From: JBBRHQ01 sp963815645
Lineage (GTDB): Bacteria > Actinomycetota > Thermoleophilia > Solirubrobacterales > 70-9
Reading direction: 5' to 3'
Assembly (NCBI GenBank): GCA_963815645.1
Contig: CAWFHL010000002.1
Span: 361,942-425,941, forward strand
DNA length: 64,000 nucleotides
A program made the position numbers and the translations under genes. This document shows, in pieces, positions 8,540-17,411 of this stretch. Position 1 is the first letter of the stretch. Every line of letters begins with the position of its first letter. The notes below the pieces were generated by a model that saw only the letters and a program-made list of their open reading frames with translations, ran no database searches and was not told where the DNA came from.

Positions 8540-8907
8540 GGAGCGGCTACCCCGCCGCTGCCGCCCCCGCCCCCGGCGCCGGTCCCGCCGCTCGGGCTGG
8601 TCGGAGTCGTTGGAGTGGTCGGAGTGGTCGGGGTGGTGCTGGTGGTCGTCGTGGTCGGCGCGCTCGTCGTGGTCGAGGTCGTGGTCGGCGCGCTCGTCGT
8701 GGTCGGCTCGGTGGTGGTCGGCTCGGTGGTGGTCGCGGAGCTGGTGGCGGTCGAGTCGCCGCTGTCGTTGCTGGCGATCACCACCACCGCGACGATCAAC
8801 CCGATGATCACCGCGATCAGCCCCGCCACCAGCAGCCGCATGTTGCCGTGCGGGTGCCCGCCGTCGTCATCGTCCGGGCCCATGATCCGGGTCGGGTCGT
8901 CGTGCAT
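8536..8907 (-). CDS. single-pass membrane protein with Thr-rich extracellular tail
   Basis: A 123-residue protein: an acidic cytoplasmic N-terminus (MHDDPTRIMGPDDDDGG), one strong transmembrane segment (about residues 23-45), then a tail of Thr/Pro/Ser repeats (TTTEPTTT and variants) ending in Gly-rich sequence. Its ATG overlaps the stop of the upstream coiled-coil gene as TGATG, so the two are translationally coupled. There is no LPxTG motif. The Thr-rich tail may be a glycosylated stalk in the cell wall. Low complexity makes the exact length less certain. Confidence 0.65.
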   Translation of the reverse strand: MHDDPTRIMGPDDDDGGHPHGNMRLLVAGLIAVIIGLIVAVVVIASNDSGDSTATSSATTTEPTTTEPTTTSAPTTTSTTTSAPTTTTTSTTPTTPTTPTTPTSPSGGTGAGGGGGSGGVAAP

Positions 8908-9491
8908 CAGTCCTCCGGGCCGAGGATCGCATCGACGACCTGCGAAGTGTCCTTGACGCCGAGCTCGTTGCGAAGCCGGGCCTCGATCTCCCCCCTGCTG
9001 CTTCCGGAGATCGCCATCTGGGTGACCAGCAGGCGGGTCCCGACCGAGCGGGGCAGCTGCTGCGGGCGGGTGGCCCCCTGCCTGGGCGGGCTCACCGGCT
9101 TCAGCTGGGAGAGCTGCGGGCGCGTTGCCGCTGCCTCCTCCGTCGGCGTGGGCGGCTCTGCGGGCTCTGCGGGCTCCGCCGGAGCAGGGGCCCCCGGGGC
9201 GGGCTGCTCCGCGCCCTCGGCGCCGGAACCCCCGCGGAGATCCACGTTGGCGTCTTCGAAGGCGGCGATCATCTTGTCGGCCTGGCTCTTCACCTCCTCG
9301 GCCTGCTCGATCAGGCCATCGGTCAGCTCGGTGATCGCCCGGATCCTCTCCTCGGCGATCCGGTCGGCGCGAGACTTCGCCTGCTCGAGGTGCTGCTTTG
9401 CCTGCGCCTCGGCGTCGTCGATCACACCGGCGGCCGCGTGTTCTACGGCGTCGATGATGATCGCCAGCCTCTCGGCCGCATTCTGAGCCAT
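8907..9491 (-). CDS. coiled-coil protein with GSSRxEIExRLRNE C-terminal domain (paralogue of 10073-10522)
   Basis: A 194-residue cytoplasmic protein. Residues about 1-80 are an amphipathic coiled coil rich in Ala, Glu and Gln. Residues about 90-145 are a Pro/Ala/Glu linker. The last ~50 residues form a compact domain (TRLLVTQMAISGSSRGEIEA, then RLRNELGVKD). The same three-part plan and closely similar C-terminus occur in the 149-residue protein at 10073-10522. It resembles polar-growth or cell-envelope scaffold proteins in layout, but I do not recognise a named family. It is the first gene of a coupled pair with the Thr-rich membrane protein. Confidence 0.75.
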   Translation of the reverse strand: MAQNAAERLAIIIDAVEHAAAGVIDDAEAQAKQHLEQAKSRADRIAEERIRAITELTDGLIEQAEEVKSQADKMIAAFEDANVDLRGGSGAEGAEQPAPGAPAPAEPAEPAEPPTPTEEAAATRPQLSQLKPVSPPRQGATRPQQLPRSVGTRLLVTQMAISGSSRGEIEARLRNELGVKDTSQVVDAILGPED

Positions 9492-9626
9492 CGGACCCGG
9501 GCTCGGGCTCGGGGTCCCTTGGAGGCGTCGCCGCCCGTGGGGGGCGTTTTCGGCTGCTCATTCATCGCTCGGGTCGCCGGCTCGAACCAGGGCACCAGCG
9601 TGCGCGGGCCTTCGAGGTACACGATT

Positions 9627-10025
9627 CTAGGCTGCTCGTCGAAGGATTCCCAACCACCGCCGTCTCCAGCGCCTCTCTTTCAGCTCGTCATTTGCGGGGG
9701 CCTCGGAGCCGACCGGTTCAGGCGCCACCCGGTGCGTGGCTCTCAACTGAGAACGTAGCTCGGACTCCGCAGCTTCCAGCCGGTCGAGCATCGCCTCCAA
9801 CCTGCAGGCGATCTCCGATCCACGCTCGGTCAGGTCGCGCCGCAACCTCGTCACCTGCTCCAGGCGCTGGGCCATCAGCCTCTCGGCGGAGGCCTCAGTG
9901 CCCTCAGCCAGCGTGTAGAGCTGCTCCTCCTGGCGCCCGGCCAGGCTCGCCAGCTGCTCGTCGGTCGACTCGAGCAGGCCGCGGACGGCCTCGATCCCAT
10001 GCTCGGTCAATTCAGGCGCGGGCAT
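9627..10025 (-). CDS. coiled-coil protein of unknown function
   Basis: A 132-residue protein, almost entirely charged heptad-like helix (STDEQLASLAGRQEEQLY, then RRDLTERGSEIACRLEAM) with a basic Arg/Trp-rich end (KERRWRRRWLGILRRAA) that could bind membrane or nucleic acid. It sits between the two paralogous coiled-coil genes and on the same strand, so it may form part of the same complex. No enzymatic motif is seen. The start at ATG 10025 is the best-placed one. Confidence 0.6.
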   Translation of the reverse strand: MPAPELTEHGIEAVRGLLESTDEQLASLAGRQEEQLYTLAEGTEASAERLMAQRLEQVTRLRRDLTERGSEIACRLEAMLDRLEAAESELRSQLRATHRVAPEPVGSEAPANDELKERRWRRRWLGILRRAA

Positions 10026-10072
10026 CGGGCTGATGTTCCAGCAAGAAGCGGTCGGAACCGGGTCGGCCGCGG

Positions 10073-10522
10073 CTAGCCGGACGGCTCGCGCGCTCCGAGG
10101 ATCTCGTCGAGCATCGATTCGGGCTCCTCGATGTGGAACTCGTTGCGGAGCCGGTTCTCGATTTCATCCCTGCTGCTGCCCGCGACCGACATCTGCGTAG
10201 CCAGCAACCTGGCGCCGGCTGAAAGTCCGTTCTCCTCGGCCCTCTGCTCCTCCTCCGGTCCGGGCTGCTCAGCTCCGGCGAGCAGTCGCCCCTGTCGAGT
10301 CGCGGCGGCCGGGGCGGGGCTGAGCTGCTGCTGGATATCGGCTTTGGTCTCCTCCAGCGAGGAGATCAGCTCTTCGGATTCGATCCGGATCTCCGAGGCC
10401 CGCTTTGCCAGCAGCGCCGCCGATTCGGCGATCTCCGTGGCCGAGCGCTCCGCGGCGTCGATCATTACCTGGATGCGCCCGATCGCGCTGAGGTTCGCCG
10501 GGGTTTTTGATCGCTCGTCCAT
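10073..10522 (-). CDS. coiled-coil protein with GSSRxEIExRLRNE C-terminal domain (paralogue of 8907-9491)
   Basis: A 149-residue protein. Residues about 10-65 are coiled coil (MIDAAERSATEIAESAALLA), followed by a short Pro/Gln linker and a C-terminal domain (ARLLATQMSVAGSSRDEIEN, then RLRNEFHIEE, ending LDEILG). This C-terminus aligns with residues about 147-190 of the 194-residue neighbour without gaps for most of its length. The N-terminal parts share only coiled-coil character and the phrase IDA-EH/ERSA. Function unknown. Likely a duplicated adaptor family. Confidence 0.72.
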   Translation of the reverse strand: MDERSKTPANLSAIGRIQVMIDAAERSATEIAESAALLAKRASEIRIESEELISSLEETKADIQQQLSPAPAAATRQGRLLAGAEQPGPEEEQRAEENGLSAGARLLATQMSVAGSSRDEIENRLRNEFHIEEPESMLDEILGAREPSG

Positions 10523-10625
10523 CTGGGTCGGGGTGGCAGTCCGGTCTCTTTCGCCGCGCGGTTCAGCGGACCTTCACCGAAGTGTAGGTCAGGCGGAAAG
10601 GCCCGCTGCGCTATGGACCGTCGCC

Positions 10626-10934
10626 TCAGGAACCGGAGTCGCGATCGATGGTGAGGCGCCGCAGCGCCAGGCCCATCGTGGTCAGCAGCACGGCGACGCC
10701 CAGAAGGGCGATCAGATCGAGCCCGGTGAAGGGCAGGCCGCTGACAACCGTCTTCTCCAGCCCAGAAGCTCCGGCCCCGTGCGCGATCTGGGTGCCGGGG
10801 TGGTATTGCTCCTGGGTGGGGTCGGAAGCCGCGAAGGCACCGGTCACCCAGACGAGCGAAACCAGGACGGCGCCCAGCACGGCGGCCCCAACGGACCGCC
10901 CGCGAAGGCCGATTGTCTGGACGAGTGCGCTCAT
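10626..10934 (-). CDS. very small sortase substrate with LPFTG sorting signal
   Basis: A 102-residue exported protein. Residues about 10-36 form a signal peptide (AVLVSLVWVTGAFA). A sorting signal occupies the C-terminus: LPFTG at residues 67-71, a hydrophobic segment (LDLIALLGVAVLLTTMGLA) and a basic tail (LRRLTIDRD). Only about 30 residues would remain outside after processing. The sortase at 7865-8539 is the obvious candidate enzyme. An upstream in-frame ATG at 11012 would add 26 residues of poor signal-peptide character, so I use 10934. Confidence 0.78.
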   Translation of the reverse strand: MSALVQTIGLRGRSVGAAVLGAVLVSLVWVTGAFAASDPTQEQYHPGTQIAHGAGASGLEKTVVSGLPFTGLDLIALLGVAVLLTTMGLALRRLTIDRDSGS

Positions 10935-11058
10935 TTCAGTCAAGCCACGCGACTCCCTGCCGGGAGGGCGCGCGGTGGCGGGCATTCTGACAAAGAAACT
11001 CATAATTTGCAAACTCGCGAGCCGACTGGAGCCAATCGCGCCATCAAAACCCTTCGGC

Positions 11059-13038
11059 TCAGGACTCCGCCGAGCCGCGACGGGAGGCGCGCAGGCGGCG
11101 TTGCAGGGCCAGCACCTCGGGGCCGTGCGGGTTGAGCTGCAGGGCGCGGTTCAGCGCTCGGCGGGCCGCGGCCGGATCGGAGCGCAGAAGCTGGCGCGCC
11201 AGGAACCAGTGCGAGGCGTAGTTGTCCGGCACTCTCTCGATCGCCTCGCGAAAGCTGCGCACTGCGAGAGCGCGGTCACCGAGGCTCGCCGCCACCGCGC
11301 CGCGGTCGATCAGGGGCAGGTCCGAGTAGGGGTTGAGGTCGGCGGCCCGCCCGAGGTCGCGGATCGCCACGTGGGGATCGCTGCGCGCCTCCGTAATACC
11401 CCGCTGCGAGTAGCGATCGGAAATGAACAGTGGGACCGCGGTCAGGGCTACCGCCGCCAGCGCCGCGGCCAGCGCCCAGCGGGCCGGGCGCGGCGCCGAG
11501 CCCAGCCGGCGTCCCGCGAGCGCCGGGCCGGCGGCCACCCCCAGCAGGTAGAAGGCGGGCGCACTCACACCCGGGTACTGCCAGAACCAGTCATAGGAGC
11601 CCTGCACGAACCACTGCACGCCGCCCGCCAGCGCAGCCGCGACCAGGCCTGCGGCGATCATGCCACCCCGCCGGGCGCGAATCGCCGCGCCGAGGCATCC
11701 GACCACGAAGGCGGCGAGCAGGATCAGGCCGGGCAGGCCGAGCTCGGAGGCAACCCTGACGATCAGGCTGTGGGGATCGCGCGGGCTCTCGCCGCTCCGC
11801 CGGCGCTCGAGGTATGCGATCTGGAAGGAGCCGGCACCGCCCCCCAGCAGCGGCTTGTCCGCGGCCTCATCGAGCCCGACCCTCCAGAAGTCGTGGCGGT
11901 TGGAGCCGACGTTGGCTCCGTAGCGGATTCCCTGGCTTCGCAGGTCGGGGTAGCCGACCTTGCCGAACTCCTTGACACGCTGGTCGACGAAGCCGATCGG
12001 GCCCCCGTGCTTGGCGACGAACGCGGCTCCTCCGGCGAGTACGACCAGCGTCGCGAGAGCCCCGGCAACCCAGGAGATCGCCCGAACCCGCGTCGGCCCG
12101 AGACGAAGCCTCGGGTAGGCGAGGCCGAGGGCCAGCGAGGCGAGCAGCAGCGAGCCCACGGTGCTGAGGGCGATCGCCTTCGCCGCGTCGTGGAGGAGCG
12201 GCACCACACCGGGATTGGCGGCCCCGTGGCGATAGACGTCGAGCAGGGCCGGCAGAGCGGGCAGCACCGGGAGCGCCGCGAGGCCGACCAGAACCGCCGT
12301 GCGCAACCGGTGCGGGGAGATAATCAGGATGGCCAGCAGGGCGACCGCCGCGGCCGGCAGGGAGCCGCGGCTCTGGGCGATCACCGCCAGCTCCAGCAGC
12401 AGGGTCGCCGCGGCAACCAACGCGGCGCGCAGCTGCCATCGCCATTCGTTGTGAGCGGCGAGCCCGATCAGCGGCCAGAGGCAGGTCAGGAAGAAAGCGG
12501 CGTTGGCGTTGCGATACCCGATCGGGAACCGCAGGGTCGCGTCCTCGTGCAGGTACCAGTTGAAGTCGGACCCTGTCCCGATCGCCACCACGGTCGCGAT
12601 CCCGACCAGGGTCCCCGCGATCGCGACCGGCAGCAGGGCCGCGGTCATCTGCTTCCCGAGCAGGCGGGTCCCCCACAGTCCGAGCCCGAACAGCCCCGTG
12701 TAGGCGAAGACCCGCTCGGCGTCGGCGAGCGCCGCGGCGGGGGTCGGGGTCCAGAGGATCGATAGCAGCGTCCAGAGCGCGAGCCCGGCCGCCGCTCCCA
12801 GCGCCAAGCGGGCGTAGAGGTCGAGGCGGCCCGGCAGTGGAACAAGCAGCAGCGCCAGGCCGATCAGCAGGAAGAGAGCAATCGCTCCGGGGTAGAAGAC
12901 CGGACCGAAGTACGCGCCCTGCTTCCAGCCCCACCATCCGAAGAGGGCGAGGGAGGCGAGCAGCAGCGGGATCGCGACGCGCGCCTGCACCACGTCGCCG
13001 GGCTGAGACGGATCCACCTCCGGGCGCGGTTCCGGCAT
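11059..13038 (-). CDS. O-antigen ligase/polymerase-like membrane protein with TPR tail
   Basis: A 659-residue polytopic membrane protein of the Wzy/WaaL superfamily. About twelve hydrophobic segments span residues 20-540. The periplasmic-loop signature of O-antigen ligases is visible (GTGSDFNWYLHEDATLRFPI, then GYRNANAAFFL, and PLLGGGAGSFQIAYLE). The last ~100 residues are tetratricopeptide-like (AVRSFREAIERVPDNYASHW, then ALNRALQLNPHGPEVLAL). It probably polymerises or ligates surface glycan. It is divergent from the Wzz/kinase gene; the 91 bases between them must carry both promoters. Confidence 0.88.
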   Translation of the reverse strand: MPEPRPEVDPSQPGDVVQARVAIPLLLASLALFGWWGWKQGAYFGPVFYPGAIALFLLIGLALLLVPLPGRLDLYARLALGAAAGLALWTLLSILWTPTPAAALADAERVFAYTGLFGLGLWGTRLLGKQMTAALLPVAIAGTLVGIATVVAIGTGSDFNWYLHEDATLRFPIGYRNANAAFFLTCLWPLIGLAAHNEWRWQLRAALVAAATLLLELAVIAQSRGSLPAAAVALLAILIISPHRLRTAVLVGLAALPVLPALPALLDVYRHGAANPGVVPLLHDAAKAIALSTVGSLLLASLALGLAYPRLRLGPTRVRAISWVAGALATLVVLAGGAAFVAKHGGPIGFVDQRVKEFGKVGYPDLRSQGIRYGANVGSNRHDFWRVGLDEAADKPLLGGGAGSFQIAYLERRRSGESPRDPHSLIVRVASELGLPGLILLAAFVVGCLGAAIRARRGGMIAAGLVAAALAGGVQWFVQGSYDWFWQYPGVSAPAFYLLGVAAGPALAGRRLGSAPRPARWALAAALAAVALTAVPLFISDRYSQRGITEARSDPHVAIRDLGRAADLNPYSDLPLIDRGAVAASLGDRALAVRSFREAIERVPDNYASHWFLARQLLRSDPAAARRALNRALQLNPHGPEVLALQRRLRASRRGSAES

Positions 13039-13129
13039 CGCGCCCAAAGCTAACGCAAGGCCGCGACGCCGCCGATGTAAGAATCGCGATACCGCAGGAG
13101 CGCGGATCGAAGCCCCGAAGCAAGCCCCG

Positions 13130-14719
13130 ATGGACGAGCTGAACGACAACTACGGCGCAGACTGGCTGCAGCCCGCCGAGGAGCAGAGCGGGCTGCAGAG
13201 TTATGTGGAGACGCTCCGCGAGCGGCTCTGGCTGATCATCCTGACCACGGTGATCACCACGGCGATCGCGGTGATCTACGTTCTGACCGCCACCAAGATG
13301 TACGAAGCGCAGTCCACCCTGCTGATCACCCCGGTGTCGAGCGCCGACCCCACCCTGGCCACTCTCGGCCTGATCACCGACTCGAGCGATCCGACCCGGC
13401 CGGTTGAGACCGCGTCGAAGTTCGTAACCAACATCGACGTTGCCGAGCGCGTCAAGCAGGCGACCGGCAGCAGCGACTCGGGCCAAACGCTGCTCTCCGA
13501 GGTGAGCGCCGAGCCGATCGCCCAGAGCAACGTCGTCGCCGTTACCGCAACGGCCGATTCGCCCGAGCTCGCCCAGGAGCTCGCCGACGCCTTCGCCAAG
13601 CAGGCGGTCGCCGATCGCACCAAGCGGCTGCACGACCGCGTCGCCGCCACCGCCCCGCTGCTCCGCCAGCAGATTGCCAGAGACCCCTCGCAGGCTTCGG
13701 GGACGGGGTCGCTGGGGGCAGAGCTTGCGTTGCTGCAGACCCTCGGCAACGGCCCGGACCCGACGATCGCGGTCGACTCGCTTGCCGACCTTCCTTCGGG
13801 CCAGGTCTCGCCGAGGCCGGCCTTGAGCATCGCGGGCGGGATCTTCGCCGGGCTCATCCTCGGGATCGGCGCCGCCTTCGCGGCCCAGGCCCTGGATCCG
13901 CGCCTGCGACGCGAGCAGCAGTTGCGCCGCCGTTACCGGCTGCCGATCCTGACTCGGATCCCGCGTGATTCCGGCGGTCGCTCCGCGGCCAAGCCGCTCG
14001 GGCCGCGGTCCGTCGCTCCGGCCACCGCCGAGGCCTACCGGACCCTGCGGGCTACGCTTGCCCGCAACGCGCCCGGCGCCACCACCGGGCGGGTGATCCT
14101 GGTCACGGGCTCCTCCGTCTCCGAGGGCAAGACGACCACCGCGGTCAACCTCGCCGCCTCCCTTGCCCTCGCCGGGCAGCGGGTGATCCTGATCGAATCC
14201 GACCTGCGCCGCCCCTCACTCGGCGAGGCGCTCGGGGTGACGCCCGAGAACGGCGGCGTCGTTAGCACCCTGATCGAGAACACCGAGCTCTCCGACGCCC
14301 TGATCACCTCGCCGAACTACGGACCCAATTTGCAGATGCTGCTGGCCGACTACGAGGGCGGCTGGATTGCCGAGCTTTTCTCGATCCCGGCCGCGGAGCA
14401 GATGATCGAGGAAGCCAAAGCGCTGGCCGATTACGTGGTGATCGACTCCGCCCCTCTGACCGAGGTCGTCGACGCGCTGCCCCTGGCCCGCCACGCCGAC
14501 GACGTGGTCGTCGTCGTGCGGCTCGGCCAGACCCGGATCGACCGGGTCCTGCAGCTCGCCGAGCTGCTCGCCGAGAACGGGATCAAGCCGGTCGGCTTCG
14601 CGATCGTCGGGGCCCCCCGGTCGGGAGGTCAGGACTACCACTACTACGCAGGAGTCTCGGGACCCGAGTCGGGCGGTCCGGACCAGCGCCAGCCGCGCAA
14701 GCTGTTCGGCGTCCGCTGA
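13130..14719 (+). CDS. polysaccharide chain-length regulator fused to BY-kinase-type ATPase
   Basis: A 529-residue fusion. The N-terminal half is a Wzz domain: a transmembrane helix at about residues 32-54, an extracytoplasmic region, and a second helix near residues 240-260 (IAGGIFAGLILGIGAAFAA). The C-terminal half is a CpsD/CapB-like kinase: Walker A GSSVSEGKTTT near residue 327, Walker A' LIESDLRRPS near 355 and Walker B YVVIDSAPL near 435. The C-terminus has a short Tyr group (DYHYYAG) in place of the usual long Tyr cluster. Such proteins set polymer length and gate export through autophosphorylation. The next gene starts 9 bases later. Confidence 0.92.
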   Translation: MDELNDNYGADWLQPAEEQSGLQSYVETLRERLWLIILTTVITTAIAVIYVLTATKMYEAQSTLLITPVSSADPTLATLGLITDSSDPTRPVETASKFVTNIDVAERVKQATGSSDSGQTLLSEVSAEPIAQSNVVAVTATADSPELAQELADAFAKQAVADRTKRLHDRVAATAPLLRQQIARDPSQASGTGSLGAELALLQTLGNGPDPTIAVDSLADLPSGQVSPRPALSIAGGIFAGLILGIGAAFAAQALDPRLRREQQLRRRYRLPILTRIPRDSGGRSAAKPLGPRSVAPATAEAYRTLRATLARNAPGATTGRVILVTGSSVSEGKTTTAVNLAASLALAGQRVILIESDLRRPSLGEALGVTPENGGVVSTLIENTELSDALITSPNYGPNLQMLLADYEGGWIAELFSIPAAEQMIEEAKALADYVVIDSAPLTEVVDALPLARHADDVVVVVRLGQTRIDRVLQLAELLAENGIKPVGFAIVGAPRSGGQDYHYYAGVSGPESGGPDQRQPRKLFGVR

Positions 14720-14728
14720 GGCAGGCGC

Positions 14729-16137
14729 TTGGCCGCCCGAATCGATCCGGCCCGCTGGTACTGGGCGCTGGGTGTAGCCGCGCTCTCCTGCCTGGTCGGC
14801 CTGCTCGCCGGGCGTGACCCGACCCTGGCGATCGCCGTCTCGATCGGGCTCGGCTTCCTGCTGCTCACCGTCGCCGATCTGCTGATCGGGGTGACGATCT
14901 TCACCGCGGCGAGCTTCCTCGAGCTGGCCTCGGTCGCCTCCGGGAGTCGGGATCGCCAAGGTGCTGGGGCTCGCCCTGGCGATCTCCTGGATCGCGACGA
15001 TCGTCGCCGGCAAGGGCCAGCGGACGCCTCGTCTGGCTCTCCAGCCCGGGGCTGAGCGCGATGATCGTCGCCCTGCTCGCCTGGGGAATGCTGAGCGTGC
15101 TCTGGGCCGAGTCGACCTCGCTGGCGATCGCCCAGATGTTCCGCTACGCGCTGGTCGCGCTGCTGGTCCCGATCGTCTTCACCGCGGTTCGCAACGGTTC
15201 GGCGCTGAAGGCCGTCACCGGCGCCTTCGTCGCCGGCGCCACCTTCGCCGCCGCCTACGGCCTCTTCGCCCCGCCCGATGCCTCCGGCGTGCAGGGCTCG
15301 GTCGACGCGACCGAGCAGCTGAACCGGATCGCCGGCACGGTTGGCGACCCCAACGTGTTCGCCTCGGTGCTACTCGTCGGGGCGATCCTCGCGGTCGCCC
15401 TCGCCTTCACCCAGCGCGGCTCGCCCGCGATCCAGATCGTCCTCGATCGGCTGCGCACTGGTCTGCATCGCCGGCGTCGTCCTGACCTTCTCGCGCGGCG
15501 GTCTCCTCTCGCTCGGCGTCGCCATCCTCGCGGCCCCGATCGTCGCCCGGCACAAGGGCGCCACGCTCGCCGCCGGCGGCCTGGTGCTGGTCTGCGTGGT
15601 CGCTTACATCGGCGTGCTGGCGCCCTCCGACGCCCGCGACCGGATCATCGCCAACGACGGCGGCAGCGGCCGCACCGACATCTGGAAGATCGGCTGGAGG
15701 ATGGTCGAGGACAAGCCGATCGCCGGGATCGGCGTCGGCAACTTCCAGACCTCCTCGATCCACTACCAGATCCGGCCCGGGGCGGCGGCCGTGAGGACCG
15801 ACCTGGCCGACAATCCCAGCGTCGCCCACAACTCCTACCTGGAGATCTGGGCAGAGCTGGGACATCGTCGGTCTGGCGCTGTTCCTGGGAATCGTGATCG
15901 CCGCGCTCGCCGCGGCGATCAAGGCCAACCGGCGGTTCCTTCCGCGACGGGCGCGAGGACCTCGCGATCATCGCCGGCGGGGTGACGATCTCCCTGATCT
16001 CCGTCCTCGCCTCGGATTTCTTCATCTCCGAGCAGTCGGCCAAGCAGCTCTGGCTACTGATCGCCCTCTGTCCGGCGCTCTGGGCGATCGCCAGGCGCGG
16101 GGGCGGGGCGACGCCGGGAACGGCGACGGAGAGCTGA
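14729..16137 (+). CDS. second O-antigen ligase/polymerase-like protein (five frameshifts as read)
   Basis: One polytopic membrane protein of about 465 residues spread over all three plus frames. The joins fall near 14945, 15028, 15453, 15861 and 15940; each is repaired by removing one base. Pieces in order: PARWYWALGVAALSC; GIAKVLGLALAISWIATIVA; MIVALLAWGMLSVLWAES with AGTVGDPNVFASVLL; VVLTFSRGGLLSLGVAILAA with the ligase signature GIGVGNFQ and AHNSYLEIWAELG; then IVGLALFLGIVIAAL and the last helices, ending at a TGA at 16135. The Wzy_C hallmark SRGG and the NSYLE histidine region are intact. Five one-base insertions in a row with perfectly kept protein sequence look like sequencing error, though real decay cannot be excluded from sequence alone. 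Confidence 0.8.
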
Positions 16138-16148
16138 GCCGGCCCGCC

Positions 16149-17331
16149 TCAGCGGCGGGGTCGGGAGAGCAGCTCGAGGTAGAGCGCTTCGATCCTCTCA
16201 GCCCAAGCATCCAGGCTCCAGCGCTCCCGCCTCAGCTCTCGCCCCCTCTCCCCCATCCGCCGCCGCGCCGCGGGATCGCCGATCAGCTCGCCGAGCGCCG
16301 CGGCCAGCGCAGCCGGATCCCTCGGCGGCACCAGGATCCCCGATTCTCCGTCGACGACCAGCTCGGGCAGGCCACCGACGTCGGAGGCGACGACCGGCAG
16401 ACCCGCCTCCATGTACTCCATGACCGAGAGCGGGCCTCCCTCGAACTCCGAGCAGCAGACGGCGACATCGAGTGCGGCGAGCAGATCGGGGACGTCCGAG
16501 CGCGCCCCGAGCAGCCGCACCTGCCCCTCCAGGCCGCGGGCGGCGATCAGGCTCTCCAGGCGCTCGCGCTCGAGCCCCTCGCCGGCGATCAGCACGTTCG
16601 GGCCCACCCCGCGATCTCGCAGCAGGGCGGCGGCCTCGATCAGCACCTCGTAGGCCTTCTCCTTCCGGAGGTGGCCGACGCTGCCAATCGACCGGATCCC
16701 CCGGGGCAATCCCCAGCTCGCGGCGGATTCGGTCACCGTCGCCCGGCTCGAAATCGGCGATCCCGTTGGGGATCAGCGTGATCCACTCGGGGTCGATCCG
16801 CTCGACCTCGATCATCCGCCGCCGTCCCTCTTCGGAGACGGCGATGAAGGCGTCGGAGAAGCGGGCGATCAGATCGCGGTCCAGCAGCGGGCGGATCCGG
16901 TTGCCGCCGTACGCCCACATGTGCTCGTGCGCGACCACGACCGGCCTTCGGGTCAGGCGCCCGAGGATCACCGCCCAGACGTTAGAGCCGAACAGGTGCC
17001 CATGGACGACGTCGATCTGCTCACGCCTCAGGATCCGCAGCAGCGGCAACCAGGCCCAGAGAGCCGACCGCGAGCCGCGTCTCAGCTTGATCACCCGCAC
17101 TCCTGCGTCGGAGAGGCGTCCCAGGATCGAGCTGGCGGGCTCGGTGTGCTCGAGCCCATCCTTCCAGCGGGTTACGCACAGGGTTCGCTCGAATCGCTCC
17201 GGGTCGAGGCCGATCGCGTTCTCGACCGCGAGCGTCTCTGCCCCACCCGGACCGGCGATCGAGTCAATCATCACCACCACCCGGACCGGCGTCAGGCCGG
17301 TCCCGGTCGCCTCCGCCTCCTGCCCGCTCAC
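16149..17331 (-). CDS. glycosyltransferase family 4 (one frameshift as read)
   Basis: A GT-B glycosyltransferase of about 390 residues. The N-terminal acceptor domain starts VRVVVMIDSIAGPGGAETLA and contains VVHGHLFGSNVW and VVVAHEHMW. The C-terminal donor domain carries IGSVGHLRKEKAYEVLIEA, the LIAGEGLERERLE block and the EX7E region (CCSEFEGGPLSVMEYMEAGL). The frame changes near 16690; removing one G in GGTCGATTGG joins the two halves as DPVIGSVGH. It probably adds a sugar to the surface polysaccharide precursor. It is convergent with the second O-antigen ligase gene and divergent from the flippase. Confidence 0.85.
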
Positions 17332-17411
17332 CCGGTTGTCCGGCGTCGCCTGGACACTGCTCGGGGGTCGTTGCGAGGAGAGGCGGGCATCAGCAGTGAC
17401 CCGTTATAGCG

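Noticed and set aside
10648..12765. A 705-residue open frame on the plus strand opposite the O-antigen ligase-like gene
   Set aside because: Arg/Gly/Glu-rich shadow sequence with no domain; the opposite strand has regular transmembrane segments and TPRs.
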